NCBI GenBank assembly: GCA_002356635.1
Contig: CP023454.1
Location: 1,658,501 to 1,722,500 of the forward strand
From: Rhodobacteraceae bacterium QY30
Lineage (GTDB): Bacteria; Pseudomonadota; Alphaproteobacteria; Rhodobacterales; Rhodobacteraceae
Length of the DNA: 64,000 nucleotides
Direction: 5' to 3'
The translations under genes were made by a program, and so were the position numbers. Under the pieces are notes generated by a model. It saw only the letters and a program-made list of their open reading frames with translations, had not been told where the DNA came from and made no database searches. Below are positions 50,616 to 61,578 of this stretch, in pieces (position 1 is the stretch's first letter; each line of letters starts with the position of its first letter).

Positions 50616-50650
50616 CCCCCGCAGGCCAGCGTTGACCTGCGGGGGGCTTT
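50616..50650 (+). terminator. Likely terminator of the EF-G-like gene
   Basis: A 10-bp GC stem CCCCCGCAGG / CCTGCGGGGG (50616-50645) with a 10-base loop, followed by GCTTTG. The T-tract is short, so termination may be partial. Confidence 0.65.
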
Positions 50651-50706
50651 GTCCGAACATGACCCCCGGGGGCAACGGCCAAGGCCGCGAGGGAGGATGT
50701 CAAGCG

Positions 50707-51018
50707 ATGTGCAGGATGTTTGCCGGGCAGGATCCGGCGCGCTACATGATGCAGACCCGGCACATGCGCCTGAATGGGCAAAGCACCTCGATCCGGATGG
50801 AGCGGTCGTTCTGGGATATCCTTGACGCCATCGCGGCGGGCGAAGGCTGTTCGACCCCGGCCTTCGTGTCAAAGCTGCATTCCGAGGTGCTGGAGCTGCA
50901 CGGAGAGCCTACGAATTTCACTTCGCTCCTGCGCTGCACCTGCCTTGTCCATCTGGACAGCCAACGTCCGGGCAACGCCGAAGACGGGCCGGGCCTCGGG
51001 CTGATGGCCGCCGAATAA
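50707..51018 (+). CDS. Ribbon-helix-helix domain protein (RHH_4 type)
   Basis: A 103-residue protein with an RHH-like core (about 24-75): NGQSTSIRMERSFWDILDAI followed by two helices, the pattern of the RHH_4 family found in alphaproteobacteria. Such proteins are predicted DNA-binding or protein-binding, but their targets are not known to me. The C-terminal tail is short and acidic. It lies just upstream of the 18-bp palindrome that precedes the VOC/GMC operon, so it could be a local regulator; that is inference. ATG 50707 was chosen; the ATG at 50719 is also possible. Confidence 0.78.
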   Translation: MCRMFAGQDPARYMMQTRHMRLNGQSTSIRMERSFWDILDAIAAGEGCSTPAFVSKLHSEVLELHGEPTNFTSLLRCTCLVHLDSQRPGNAEDGPGLGLMAAE

Positions 51019-51047
51019 ACCAGCCCCGTTCAACGAGATTCTGCGGC

Positions 51048-51065
51048 GTAGTAACATGTTACTAC
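51048..51065. promoter_or_regulatory. Perfect 18-bp palindrome, candidate operator
   Basis: GTAGTAACATGTTACTAC is fully self-complementary, with further GCGG/CCGC pairing one mismatch outward. It lies 30 bases after the RHH gene and 89 bases before the VOC gene that heads the Tat/GMC operon. The size and symmetry fit a TetR- or MarR-type dimer site. Confidence 0.6.
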
Positions 51066-51154
51066 CCCGCCATCGGCCCAAGGCTCCACTCTGCCCCTGA
51101 CCGGCGGTCGCTTCCCGCCGGAAAAAGACGCAGGAAAAGAAGGTGAGAGCCCGC

Positions 51155-51550
51155 ATGGCAAAGGCCATCCATACCATGATCCGCGTGCTGGACGAGGCAC
51201 GCTCGCTTGAGTTCTACGACAAGGCCTTCGGGTTGAAGGTGGCCGAGCGGATGGATTTCGAATCCTTCACGCTGATCTATCTGAGCAATGACGAAAGCAC
51301 CTTCGAGGTGGAGCTGACCGTCAACAAGGGCCGGACCGAACCCTATGATCTGGGCAATGGCTACGGCCATCTGGCGGTGTCGGTGTCGGATGTGGCGGCG
51401 GAACATGCCCGGATGGAGGCGGCGGGGCTCGCACCGCGCAAGATCGTCGATTTCGCACCGGGCGGGCAGGTCATCGCGCGCTTCTTCTTCATTGCGGACC
51501 CCGACGGCTATCAGATCGAGGTGCTGGAACGCGGGGGTCGCTACCTCTAG
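51155..51550 (+). CDS. VOC family protein, glyoxalase I-like
   Basis: A 131-residue VOC-superfamily protein close to lactoylglutathione lyase: MAKAIHTMIRVLDEARSLEFYDKAFG, then FEVELTVNKG, GYGHLAVSVSD and DPDGYQIEVLERGGRYL, which keep His and Glu metal-ligand positions. It is a second glyoxalase-like gene beside gloA at 37.7 kb. Its place ahead of a GMC oxidoreductase pair suggests a role in handling an aldehyde or a related product of that oxidase. ATG 51155 was preferred over GTG 51143; AAGGTGAG lies upstream. Confidence 0.88.
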   Translation: MAKAIHTMIRVLDEARSLEFYDKAFGLKVAERMDFESFTLIYLSNDESTFEVELTVNKGRTEPYDLGNGYGHLAVSVSDVAAEHARMEAAGLAPRKIVDFAPGGQVIARFFFIADPDGYQIEVLERGGRYL

Positions 51551-51560
51551 TCGAACGACC

Positions 51561-51588
51561 GGGCCGCCACTTGGGAGGGTGGCGGCCC
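51561..51588 (+). other. Intra-operonic GC hairpin without T-tract
   Basis: GGGCCGCCAC (51561-51570) pairs perfectly with GTGGCGGCCC (51579-51588) over an 8-base loop, 10 bases after the VOC stop. It is followed by an A-rich leader with GGGAGGAAA before the Tat subunit gene, so it more likely protects or attenuates message than terminates it. Confidence 0.6.
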
Positions 51589-51611
51589 CAATCAAACACA
51601 GGGAGGAAACC

Positions 51612-52139
51612 ATGACACAGACGATCGCCCGTCAGGGCATGACCCGTCGTCAGCTTCTGTCGCGTACGGTCGCGGCGGGGGCGGCGGCGATGGTGCTGGG
51701 CACCGGCTTCATCGCCGCGCCCGATGCCGCCTGGGCCTACGAGACGACGAAGCTGAAGCCCGAAACCTTCGCCACGCTGGTGCAGATGGCCCGCGACATC
51801 TATCCGCATGACCGCATCCCGACCGAAAACTACGTCGAGGCGGTGAAAGGCTATGACAGCGACGACGCCGCCGCCGAGATCGAGGCCGGGATCGCCGCCC
51901 TGGACGCCGCCGCGCAGGGTGCGGGGTTTGCCAACTACCTTGATGCCGGATGGGAAGCCGACCGCGTGAAGCTTTTGCGCGGGATGGAACAAAGCGCCTT
52001 CTTCCAGAAGATCCGGGGCGGTCTTGTGACCGGACTTTACAACCAGAAAGCCGTCTGGCCGCTGTTTGGCTATGAGGGCGAAAGCTTCTCGAAGGGCGGC
52101 TACATCAACCGCGGCTTCGACGACATCAACTGGCTGTAA
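51612..52139 (+). CDS. Tat-exported small subunit of GMC dehydrogenase (gluconate 2-dehydrogenase subunit 3-like)
   Basis: A 175-residue protein with a twin-arginine signal: MTRRQLLSRTVAAGAAAMVLG and a cleavage site near AWA (residue 42). The mature part, mostly helical, resembles the gamma subunit of membrane gluconate, fructose and related GMC dehydrogenases, which escorts the cofactor-loaded large subunit through the Tat system. GGGAGGAAA precedes the ATG. The large subunit gene follows 15 bases later. The large subunit lacks its own signal, consistent with hitch-hiker export. Confidence 0.85.
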   Translation: MTQTIARQGMTRRQLLSRTVAAGAAAMVLGTGFIAAPDAAWAYETTKLKPETFATLVQMARDIYPHDRIPTENYVEAVKGYDSDDAAAEIEAGIAALDAAAQGAGFANYLDAGWEADRVKLLRGMEQSAFFQKIRGGLVTGLYNQKAVWPLFGYEGESFSKGGYINRGFDDINWL

Positions 52140-52154
52140 GGGGGAGGGCGGATC

Positions 52155-53726
52155 ATGGTTGCGAAATTCGATCTGAATGACGACAGCGTCGTGGTCATCG
52201 TCGGCTCTGGCGCCGGGGGTGGGGTGTTGTCGAACGAACTGGCGCAAAAGGGCGTCAAGGTCGTGACACTGGAAGCGGGCGGGCGCTACCTGCCCGAGGA
52301 TTACATCAACGACGAATGGGACAGCTTTGGGCAACTGGCCTGGCTCGACCCGCGCACGACCAGCGGCGACTGGCGGGTGGCCAAGGATTTCTCGGGCCTG
52401 CCGGCGTGGATCGTGAAGGCGGTCGGTGGCACGACCATTCACTGGGCCGGGGCGTCGCTCAGGTTCCAGGAACACGAATGGAAGGCAGCCTCGACCTATG
52501 GGCCGGTGCCGGGCGCAAACCTTCTGGACTGGCCGATCGACAGCGCCGAAATGGCGCCCTGGTATGACAAGGCCGAAGAAAAGCTGGGCGTGACCCGCAC
52601 GGGCGACCGGCCGGGCCTGCCGGGCAACAACAACTTCAAGGTGCTGGAAAAGGGCGCCAAGGCCATCGGCTACAAGGAAGTCCACACCGGCCGCATGGCC
52701 ATCAACTCGGTCGAGCGGGATGACCGCAATTCCTGCCAGCAGACGGGCTTCTGCTTTCAGGGCTGCAAATGGGGCGCCAAATGGTCCGCCGCCTATACCG
52801 AGATCCCGCGGGGCGAGGCGACCGGCAACCTTGAGGTGCGGGACCATTGCCATGTGACGAAGATCAACCACAACGACAAGGGCCAGATCGTCAGCGTCAC
52901 CTACATCGACAAAGAGGGGAAGGAACAGACGCAGAAGGCACGCCTGGTCTGCGTGGCGGGCAACACCATCGAAAGCCCGCGGCTTTTGCTGAACTCGGCC
53001 TCGAGCATGTTCCCGAACGGGCTTGCCAACAGTTCGGGTCAGGTGGGGCGGAACTACATGCGCCACGTGACCGGATCGGTCTATGCGACCTTCGACAAGC
53101 CCGTGCGCATGTGGCGCGGCACCACGATGGCCGGCATCGTCCAGGACGAGGCGCGCCATGATCCGTCGCGCGGGTTCGTCGGCGGATACGAGCTGGAGAC
53201 GCTGGCGCTTGGCATCCCCTTCATGGCGGCCTTCCTGGATCCGGGATCCTGGGGACGGGAATTCACCACGGCGCTGGACAGCTATGAAAACATGGCCGGC
53301 CTTTGGATCGTGGGCGAAGACATGCCCCAGGAAACCAACCGGGTGACGCTGAACACCGCCGTCAAGGACAAGTTCGGCCTGCCGGTGCCGGATGTGCATT
53401 TCAGCGACCACCCGAACGATGTGGCAATGCGCAAACACGCCTATGCCCAGGGTCGCAAGATCTATGAGGCGGTCGGCGCCACGCGGGTCCTGCCCACGCC
53501 GCCCTATCCGTCGACCCACAACCTTGGCACCAACCGCATGTCGGAAGATCCGCGGCTGGGGGTGGTCAACAAATGGGGCCAGACGCATGACATCTCGAAC
53601 CTCTTCATCTCGGACGGGTCGCAGTTCACCACCGGGGCCGCAGAGAACCCGACGCTGACCATCGTGGCGCTGGCGATCCGTCAGGCCGATCACATCGCGT
53701 CCGAAATCGAAAAGGGCGCGCTTTGA
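52155..53726 (+). CDS. GMC family FAD-dependent oxidoreductase
   Basis: A 523-residue glucose-methanol-choline oxidoreductase. FAD-binding is shown by VVIVGSGAGGGVLSNELAQ (GxGxxG) with E in TLEAGGRYLP, and by KAVGGTTIHWAGASLRF. Four Cys lie in SCQQTGFCFQGCKWG (C..C...C), seen in periplasmic members. The C-terminal active site has PYPSTHNLGTNRMSEDP with H, and DISNLFISDGSQFTTGAAENPTLT. The likely substrate is an alcohol, sugar or sugar acid. The usual cytochrome c subunit gene is not adjacent; alaS follows. Confidence 0.9.
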   Translation: MVAKFDLNDDSVVVIVGSGAGGGVLSNELAQKGVKVVTLEAGGRYLPEDYINDEWDSFGQLAWLDPRTTSGDWRVAKDFSGLPAWIVKAVGGTTIHWAGASLRFQEHEWKAASTYGPVPGANLLDWPIDSAEMAPWYDKAEEKLGVTRTGDRPGLPGNNNFKVLEKGAKAIGYKEVHTGRMAINSVERDDRNSCQQTGFCFQGCKWGAKWSAAYTEIPRGEATGNLEVRDHCHVTKINHNDKGQIVSVTYIDKEGKEQTQKARLVCVAGNTIESPRLLLNSASSMFPNGLANSSGQVGRNYMRHVTGSVYATFDKPVRMWRGTTMAGIVQDEARHDPSRGFVGGYELETLALGIPFMAAFLDPGSWGREFTTALDSYENMAGLWIVGEDMPQETNRVTLNTAVKDKFGLPVPDVHFSDHPNDVAMRKHAYAQGRKIYEAVGATRVLPTPPYPSTHNLGTNRMSEDPRLGVVNKWGQTHDISNLFISDGSQFTTGAAENPTLTIVALAIRQADHIASEIEKGAL

Positions 53727-53754
53727 CCCCTTGATCGGTCTTCGAACCTATGCC

Positions 53755-53776
53755 GACGGCCCCTTCGGGGGCCGTC
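53755..53776 (+). other. UUCG-tetraloop hairpin after the GMC gene
   Basis: GACGGCCCC, loop TTCG, GGGGCCGTC: a perfect 9-bp stem capped by the very stable C(UUCG)G tetraloop, 28 bases past the GMC stop. No T-tract follows, so it may be a weak terminator or a 3' end stabiliser. Confidence 0.65.
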
Positions 53777-53866
53777 CGTGCCATTGCAACGCTTTCTGGA
53801 CAGGGGCAGGAACGGGCGCTAAACGGAAATCCCAGCACGCCAAGGACTGCCGCGAAAGGCCCCGCC

Positions 53867-56523
<2,657 letters not shown>

Positions 56524-56527
<4 letters not shown>

Positions 56528-56835
56528 CCGAAGCGAAAACCCCCGGCGCGCTCTGGATCGCCAATGTAAAGGTGCTGGACGCGGAAGCCTATGGCAAATA
56601 CGCCGCGCTTGCCGGTCCGGCCATCGCGGCGCATGGCGGAGTGTTCCTGGCGCGCGGCAGCCGCTATGTGCAACTGGAAGGCAACGACCGCCCCCGGAAC
56701 GTCGTGGCGCGTTTCCCTTCGCTTGAGGCGGCGGTGGCCTGCTACAACAGCCCCGAATACCAGGCGGCGCTGTCCCATGCGCGGGACGCGTCCGAACGGG
56801 ATCTGGTGGTGGTTGAGGAAATGGCGCCGATCTGA
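56524..56835 (+). CDS. DUF1330 family protein
   Basis: A 103-residue dimeric ferredoxin-like fold protein. It matches DUF1330: [37 protein letters not shown], then [31 protein letters not shown]. The family has no established activity. Its ATG overlaps the alaS stop (ATGA), so it is translated from the alaS message, and a terminator follows 23 bases after its stop. Confidence 0.9.
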
Positions 56836-56857
56836 TCACGGCATTGTTTCACATTTG

Positions 56858-56884
56858 TGGCAGCCGACCCCGGCTGCCATTTTT
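56858..56884 (+). terminator. Rho-independent terminator of alaS-DUF1330
   Basis: TGGCAGCCG, loop ACCC, CGGCTGCCA (56858-56879) then TTTTT (56880-56884). Confidence 0.92.
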
Positions 56885-56989
56885 CTTTACTGAATACCCA
56901 GACATCCCGTGCTAGCGTCGCCCCAGAGCCGGCATCCAGACCGGCAAGAGCATGAGGCGGGAAATGTGTATTGGATGTGAGGCGCGCTG

Positions 56990-57784
56990 ATGTGCCGTTG
57001 GGCCGCATATATCGGGCAGGCGATCTTTCTGGAAGAAATCGTCAGTCGCCCGGGACATTCGCTGATCCAGCAAAGCCACTGCGCCGCGGAATGCCATTCG
57101 GCCATCAACGCGGACGGCTTCGGGTTGGCGTGGTACGGCGAACGGCCAGAACCCGGGCAGTATCGCGACGTGCTGCCCGCCTGGTCGGACCCGAACCTGC
57201 GCAGCCTGACCGCGCAAGTGAAGTCGCACCTGTTCCTGGCGCATGTCCGCGCCTCGACCGGCACCGCCACCAGTCGCAACAACTGCCATCCCTTCGTGGT
57301 CGGCCGCTGGGCCTTCATGCACAACGGCCAGATCGGCGGGTATGACCGGTTCCGCCGCTGCGCCGAAATGCTGATCCCCGATGAACTTTATGCCCATCGC
57401 AAGGGCGCGACCGACAGCGAGGCGCTGTTCCTCGCCGCCCTGGGAGAGGGGATGGAGGCCGACCCCTGCGGCGCGCTGGAACGTGCCACCGCACGGTTCG
57501 AGGCCCTGTCGCGCGCCAAGGGCGAAGCGCCCCATGTCCGGCTGACGGCGGCCTTTTCGGACGGGCAGCGCCTTCATGCGGTGCGTTACGCCACGGATGA
57601 CCACGCCCCCACGCTGTATCATCGCTGGTCCCTGCGGCGGAACGGCCGTGCCGTGGTTTCGGAACCGCTTGAACGGGATGAGGGCGACTGGCAGATGATC
57701 CCCGCCGGAAGCTTCTGCACCTTCGAAGGCGAGGATGTCTCGATCCGCGACTTCTGCCCCGGACGGATGTCGGCCGCAGCCTAG
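56990..57784 (+). CDS. Class II glutamine amidotransferase (YafJ/EgtC-like)
   Basis: A 264-residue N-terminal nucleophile amidohydrolase. The chain begins MCRWAAYIG, so Cys2 is the nucleophile after methionine removal. Further elements are HSAINADGFGLAWYG, LFLAHVRASTGTATSRNNCHPF and AFMHNGQIGGYDRFRR, all typical of GATase type 2 (YafJ/EgtC group). EgtC works in ergothioneine synthesis, but no egt genes are present, so the function stays open. GAGG lies 7 bases before the ATG. A TGCTAG near 56910 may be part of its promoter. Confidence 0.9.
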   Translation: MCRWAAYIGQAIFLEEIVSRPGHSLIQQSHCAAECHSAINADGFGLAWYGERPEPGQYRDVLPAWSDPNLRSLTAQVKSHLFLAHVRASTGTATSRNNCHPFVVGRWAFMHNGQIGGYDRFRRCAEMLIPDELYAHRKGATDSEALFLAALGEGMEADPCGALERATARFEALSRAKGEAPHVRLTAAFSDGQRLHAVRYATDDHAPTLYHRWSLRRNGRAVVSEPLERDEGDWQMIPAGSFCTFEGEDVSIRDFCPGRMSAAA

Positions 57785-57849
57785 ACGGTCCGTCTTGCCC
57801 CTGGGGGCGGGTGCGGCCATGATGCCTCCGATTCCACGGAGACGAGATC

Positions 57850-58275
57850 ATGAAAGCACGCGTCAAATGGGCTGGGGGCCGGACCTTCATCGGTGAATCC
57901 GGCACCGGTCACAGCATCCTTTTCGGCAACCCGGCCGCCGAGGGCGAACTGCGCCCCGGTCCGAGCCCGATGGAACTGATGCTGCTGGGCACCGGCGGCT
58001 GTTCCAGCTTTGACGTGATCCACATCCTGGAACGCGGCCGCGAGCCGATCGAGGATTGCACCGTCGAGGTTGAGGCCGACCGGGCCGACACCGACCCCAA
58101 GGTCTTTACCCGCATCCACATGCACTTCACTGTCACGGGCCGCGGACTTGACCCGAAGAAGGTGGAACGCGCCGTGCAACTGTCGCTGGAGAAATATTGT
58201 TCGGCCTCCGCCATGATGGCCAAGACCGCGACCATCACCCACGACATCACGGTGGTTGATACCTCGGCCGTCTGA
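57850..58275 (+). CDS. OsmC family protein
   Basis: A 141-residue OsmC/YhfA-like protein, a small thiol peroxidase fold. The two conserved cysteines are in MLLGTGGCSSFDVIHIL (C51) and LEKYCSASAM (C117), and PGPSPMELML precedes the first. OsmC proteins reduce organic hydroperoxides; the YhfA branch is less well characterised. GGAGA lies 8 bases upstream of the ATG. A bidirectional terminator separates it from the convergent typA. Confidence 0.9.
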   Translation: MKARVKWAGGRTFIGESGTGHSILFGNPAAEGELRPGPSPMELMLLGTGGCSSFDVIHILERGREPIEDCTVEVEADRADTDPKVFTRIHMHFTVTGRGLDPKKVERAVQLSLEKYCSASAMMAKTATITHDITVVDTSAV

Positions 58276-58370
58276 GGCGCCCCCCTGGCGGTGGCGCTTG
58301 TGGCAACCCTTGCTCCGACCCATGGCGCCAAGGCCGAAAAGCACCGCTGACCTTGCAGGTCCGGAAAAGG

Positions 58371-58408
58371 AAAGGGCCGACGGTGGCAAACCGTCGGCCC
58401 TTTTGTTT
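58371..58408. terminator. Bidirectional terminator between osmC and typA
   Basis: AAAGGGCCGACGG / CCGTCGGCCCTTT (58371-58403), a 13-bp stem with a seven-base loop, followed by TTGTTTT on the plus strand and by TCCTTTT on the minus strand. It serves both converging genes. Confidence 0.88.
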
Positions 58409-58421
58409 TCTGGCTTGCGGA

Positions 58422-60242
58422 TCAGCCCGCCGAGCGCGACTGACGCTTGCGTTCGTGGGGATCGAGGAACCGCTTGCGCAGCCGCACGATCTTCGGCGTC
58501 ACCTCGACGAGTTCGTCATCGTCGATGTAGGCGATGGCCTCTTCCAGGCTCATGCGGACCGGCGGTGTCAGGCGCACGGCTTCGTCGGTGCCGCTGGCGC
58601 GGATGTTGGTCAGCTTCTTGCCCTTCAGGGGGTTCACTTCCAGATCGTTGTCACGGCTGTGTTCGCCGATGATCATGCCTTCGTAAACCTGTTCCTGTGC
58701 GCCGATGAACAGCCGTCCGCGTTCTTCCAGGTTCCACAGCGCATAGGCGACCGAAACGCCGTTCTCCATCGAGATCAGCACGCCCACGCGGCGGCCCTGG
58801 ATCGGGCCCTTGTGCGGCGCCCAGTCGTGGAAGATCCGGTTCAGGACGCCGGTGCCGCGCGTGTCGGTCAGGAATTCGCCGTGATAGCCGATCAGCCCGC
58901 GCGAGGGGACATGGGCCACGATCCGGGTCTTGCCGACGCCGGCAGGCTTCATCTCGACCAGCTCGCCACGGCGCACGCCGGTCAGCTTGTCGATGACGGC
59001 GCCGGTGTATTCGTCATCCACGTCGATGATGACTTCCTCGATCGGTTCCAGCTTCAGGCCGTTTTCTTCGCGGAAGATGACGCGGGGGCGCGAGATCGAC
59101 AGTTCGAACCCTTCGCGGCGCATGTTTTCGATCAGGACGCCCATCTGCAATTCGCCGCGGCCCGACACGATGAAGGCCTCGCCGCCCGGTGTATCCTCGA
59201 TCTTGATCGCGACGTTGACTTCGGCTTCCTTCATCAGCCGTTCGCGGATCACACGCGACTGGACCTTGTTGCCGTCGCGGCCCGCCAGCGGGCTGTCGTT
59301 GATGCCGAAGGTCACGCTGATGGTCGGCGGGTCGATCGGCTGCGCCGGGATCGGCACGTCGACGGACAGGTCGCAAAGCGTGTCGGCGACGGTGGCCTTC
59401 GACATGCCGGCAAGCGTCACGATGTCGCCCGCTTCCGCCAGGTCGATGGGCTGCATGCCCAGTCCGCGCGAGGCGAGGATCTTCGTCACGCGGAATTGTT
59501 CGATGCGCTCACCGGTGCGCGACAGGGCTTTCAGCGTCTCGCCAACCTTCAGCGTCCCGGCCTCGACCCGGCCCGTCAGGATGCGGCCGATGAAGGGGTC
59601 CGAGGACAGCGTGGTGGCCAGCATCTGGAACGGCTCGGCGCGTTTGGCCACCTGCTTCGGCGCGGGGACATGGCGCACGATCAGGTCGAACAGCGCCGAC
59701 AGATCCTTGCGCGGTCCGTCCAGTTCCAGGTCGGCCCAGCCCGACCGGCCCGAGGCATAGACATGCGGGAAATCCAACTGTTCATCGCTGGCGCCAAGGT
59801 TCGCGAACAGGTCGAAGACTTCGTTCAGGGCGCGCTCGGGTTCGGCGTCGGGCTTGTCGACCTTGTTCAGGACGACGATCGGCCGCAGACCCAGCGCCAG
59901 CGCCTTCGACGTGACGAATTTCGTTTGTGGCATCGGCCCTTCGGCGGCATCGACCAGCAGGCAGACACCGTCCACCATGTTCAGGATCCGCTCGACCTCG
60001 CCGCCGAAATCTGCGTGACCCGGCGTGTCGACGATATTGATCCGGGTGCCTTTCCATTCGACGCTCGTGCATTTCGCCAGGATGGTGATGCCGCGTTCAC
60101 GTTCGATGTCGTTGCTGTCCATCGCGCGTTCCGAGACCTGCTGGTTTTCGCGAAACGCGCCGGACTGCTTCAGAAGCTCGTCGACAAGCGTGGTCTTGCC
60201 GTGGTCGACGTGCGCGATGATCGCAATGTTGCGAAGGTCCAT
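58422..60242 (-). CDS. typA: Ribosome-associated GTPase TypA/BipA
   Basis: Translational GTPase that binds the ribosome under stress or low temperature and aids 50S assembly. The 606 residues have G1 AHVDHGKTT (10-18), [26 protein letters not shown] and [12 protein letters not shown], followed by EF-G-like domains and the BipA-specific C-terminus. ATG 60242 ([13 protein letters not shown]) is the family start; AAAGG lies about 10 bases upstream. It is divergent from the HWE kinase gene. Confidence 0.96.
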   Translation of the reverse strand: MDLRNIAIIAHVDHGKTTLVDELLKQSGAFRENQQVSERAMDSNDIERERGITILAKCTSVEWKGTRINIVDTPGHADFGGEVERILNMVDGVCLLVDAAEGPMPQTKFVTSKALALGLRPIVVLNKVDKPDAEPERALNEVFDLFANLGASDEQLDFPHVYASGRSGWADLELDGPRKDLSALFDLIVRHVPAPKQVAKRAEPFQMLATTLSSDPFIGRILTGRVEAGTLKVGETLKALSRTGERIEQFRVTKILASRGLGMQPIDLAEAGDIVTLAGMSKATVADTLCDLSVDVPIPAQPIDPPTISVTFGINDSPLAGRDGNKVQSRVIRERLMKEAEVNVAIKIEDTPGGEAFIVSGRGELQMGVLIENMRREGFELSISRPRVIFREENGLKLEPIEEVIIDVDDEYTGAVIDKLTGVRRGELVEMKPAGVGKTRIVAHVPSRGLIGYHGEFLTDTRGTGVLNRIFHDWAPHKGPIQGRRVGVLISMENGVSVAYALWNLEERGRLFIGAQEQVYEGMIIGEHSRDNDLEVNPLKGKKLTNIRASGTDEAVRLTPPVRMSLEEAIAYIDDDELVEVTPKIVRLRKRFLDPHERKRQSRSAG

Positions 60243-60365
60243 GTGTGATCTGCCTTTGGGGTTTTCGCGCCAGCGCATAGAGGAAAAGTGCCGCCAAGAC
60301 CAGAGCGGATGCGCGCGAAGTTCGACAGTCGGCGCGAAAGGAATGGGCCGCCGATTGCGGCGCGG

Positions 60366-60379
60366 CCTTGCATGCAAGG
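60366..60379. promoter_or_regulatory. Perfect 14-bp palindrome between typA and the HWE kinase gene
   Basis: CCTTGCATGCAAGG is fully self-complementary and lies in the 204-base spacer between divergent genes, 124 bases from the typA start and 67 bases from the kinase start. It is a candidate operator. Confidence 0.45.
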
Positions 60380-60446
60380 GAATAAGGGCGCAAGGTGCGA
60401 AGATGACGGTGCCGACATCGCGTCGGCGCCGCAGTCAGGAAAGTAG

Positions 60447-61520
60447 ATGAACCTCCCCCAAAAGGTGCCCGCGGGCCAAATCCCTTCTTCGGGTGAAGTT
60501 TACAGCCTGCTGGCGCAGGACTGGAGCAAGACGCCCCTTGGCCCGATGGAAGGCTGGCCGGCCGCGCTTCGGATTGTTTCCAGCTTGATGACGGAGTCGC
60601 ATTTCCCCAAGGCAATCTTCTGGGGTCCGGAACTGACCACCCTGCACAATGACGCCTTCCGCCTGCTTCTTGGGAACAAGCCGAACGCCCAGGGCCGGCC
60701 CTGGAACGAGGTCTGGGCCGAAGCCTGGGACGACATTCGCGTATTTTCGGATCGGGCCTTTGCGGGGGAAGCCACCTATATCGAGGATTTCGCCCTGACC
60801 ATAAACCGTTATGGCTACCCCGAGCAGTGCTGGTTCACCTTCTGCTACAGCCCCATCCGCGACGAAACCGGCAAGATCTGCGGGGTCATGGACACGGTGA
60901 TCGAAACCACCGGCAAGATCGTGGCGGAACAGGCGCTGGCCGTGCGGAATGCGGAACTGGCGCACCGGATCAAGAACACCCTGTCCATCGTGTCGGTGAT
61001 TGTCCGGCAGTCGCTGCGCGGGGCGGCTTCGATCGATGCGGCGTGGAAAGCGGCATCCGAGCGGATCATGGCGCTGTCGCAGGCGCAAAGCCTGCTGATG
61101 GCCGGAACCGAGATGGCCGCGGCCCGGATCGAGGAGGTGCTGCGGAGCGTGCTGACGCCGCATCTGCGCGACATGACGCAGCTTGTACTTCGGGGGCCGT
61201 CGTTCGAACTGACCGATCGTCAGACCCTGTCTCTGTCCCTTGCCATCAATGAACTGGGGACGAATGCGGTCAAATACGGGGCATTGTCCACAAGACTGGG
61301 GCGGGTGACGATTTCCTGGACGGTGTCCGACGATGTGGTGCCGCACCTGACGCTGGACTGGGTCGAGGAGGGTGGACCGGTGGTCGCGGTGCCGGAACGG
61401 CGCGGCTTCGGCTCAGCCTTGCTGGACCAGATGGTGCCTTCCGATTTCGGTGGCGCGGCGCGGATCACCTACGCGCCCGAAGGCGTGCGCTATCACCTGG
61501 AAGGCGAATTGCGCACCTGA
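60447..61520 (+). CDS. HWE family sensor histidine kinase with PAS domain
   Basis: A 357-residue soluble kinase. The N-terminal part (about 40-160) is a PAS domain starting with [19 protein letters not shown], as in several alphaproteobacterial HWE kinases. The phosphoacceptor H173 lies in [20 protein letters not shown], the N box is [18 protein letters not shown] and the HWE-type WxE is in [14 protein letters not shown]/HisKA_2 kinases often act in light or general stress signalling. No response regulator gene is adjacent, so its partner is elsewhere. The ATG has AGGAAAG about 4-10 bases upstream. Confidence 0.9.
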   Translation: MNLPQKVPAGQIPSSGEVYSLLAQDWSKTPLGPMEGWPAALRIVSSLMTESHFPKAIFWGPELTTLHNDAFRLLLGNKPNAQGRPWNEVWAEAWDDIRVFSDRAFAGEATYIEDFALTINRYGYPEQCWFTFCYSPIRDETGKICGVMDTVIETTGKIVAEQALAVRNAELAHRIKNTLSIVSVIVRQSLRGAASIDAAWKAASERIMALSQAQSLLMAGTEMAAARIEEVLRSVLTPHLRDMTQLVLRGPSFELTDRQTLSLSLAINELGTNAVKYGALSTRLGRVTISWTVSDDVVPHLTLDWVEEGGPVVAVPERRGFGSALLDQMVPSDFGGAARITYAPEGVRYHLEGELRT

Positions 61521-61530
61521 TCCAAAAGCA

Positions 61531-61562
61531 AAAGGGCCGGCGCATCGCTGCACCGGCCCTTT
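61531..61562. terminator. Bidirectional terminator between HWE kinase and icd
   Basis: AAAGGGCCGG (61531-61540) pairs with CCGGCCCTTT (61553-61562), extended by GCA/TGC after one mismatch. Weak T-tracts lie in both directions (CCCTTTCCG on the plus strand; CCCTTTTGCTTTTGG on the minus strand). It separates the converging genes. Confidence 0.85.
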
Positions 61563-61578
61563 CCGAAATTTCCGAACG

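Noticed and set aside
58353-60248. 631-codon open frame opposite typA
   Set aside because: Antisense shadow of typA; composition is Asp/Arg/His-rich and resembles no protein.
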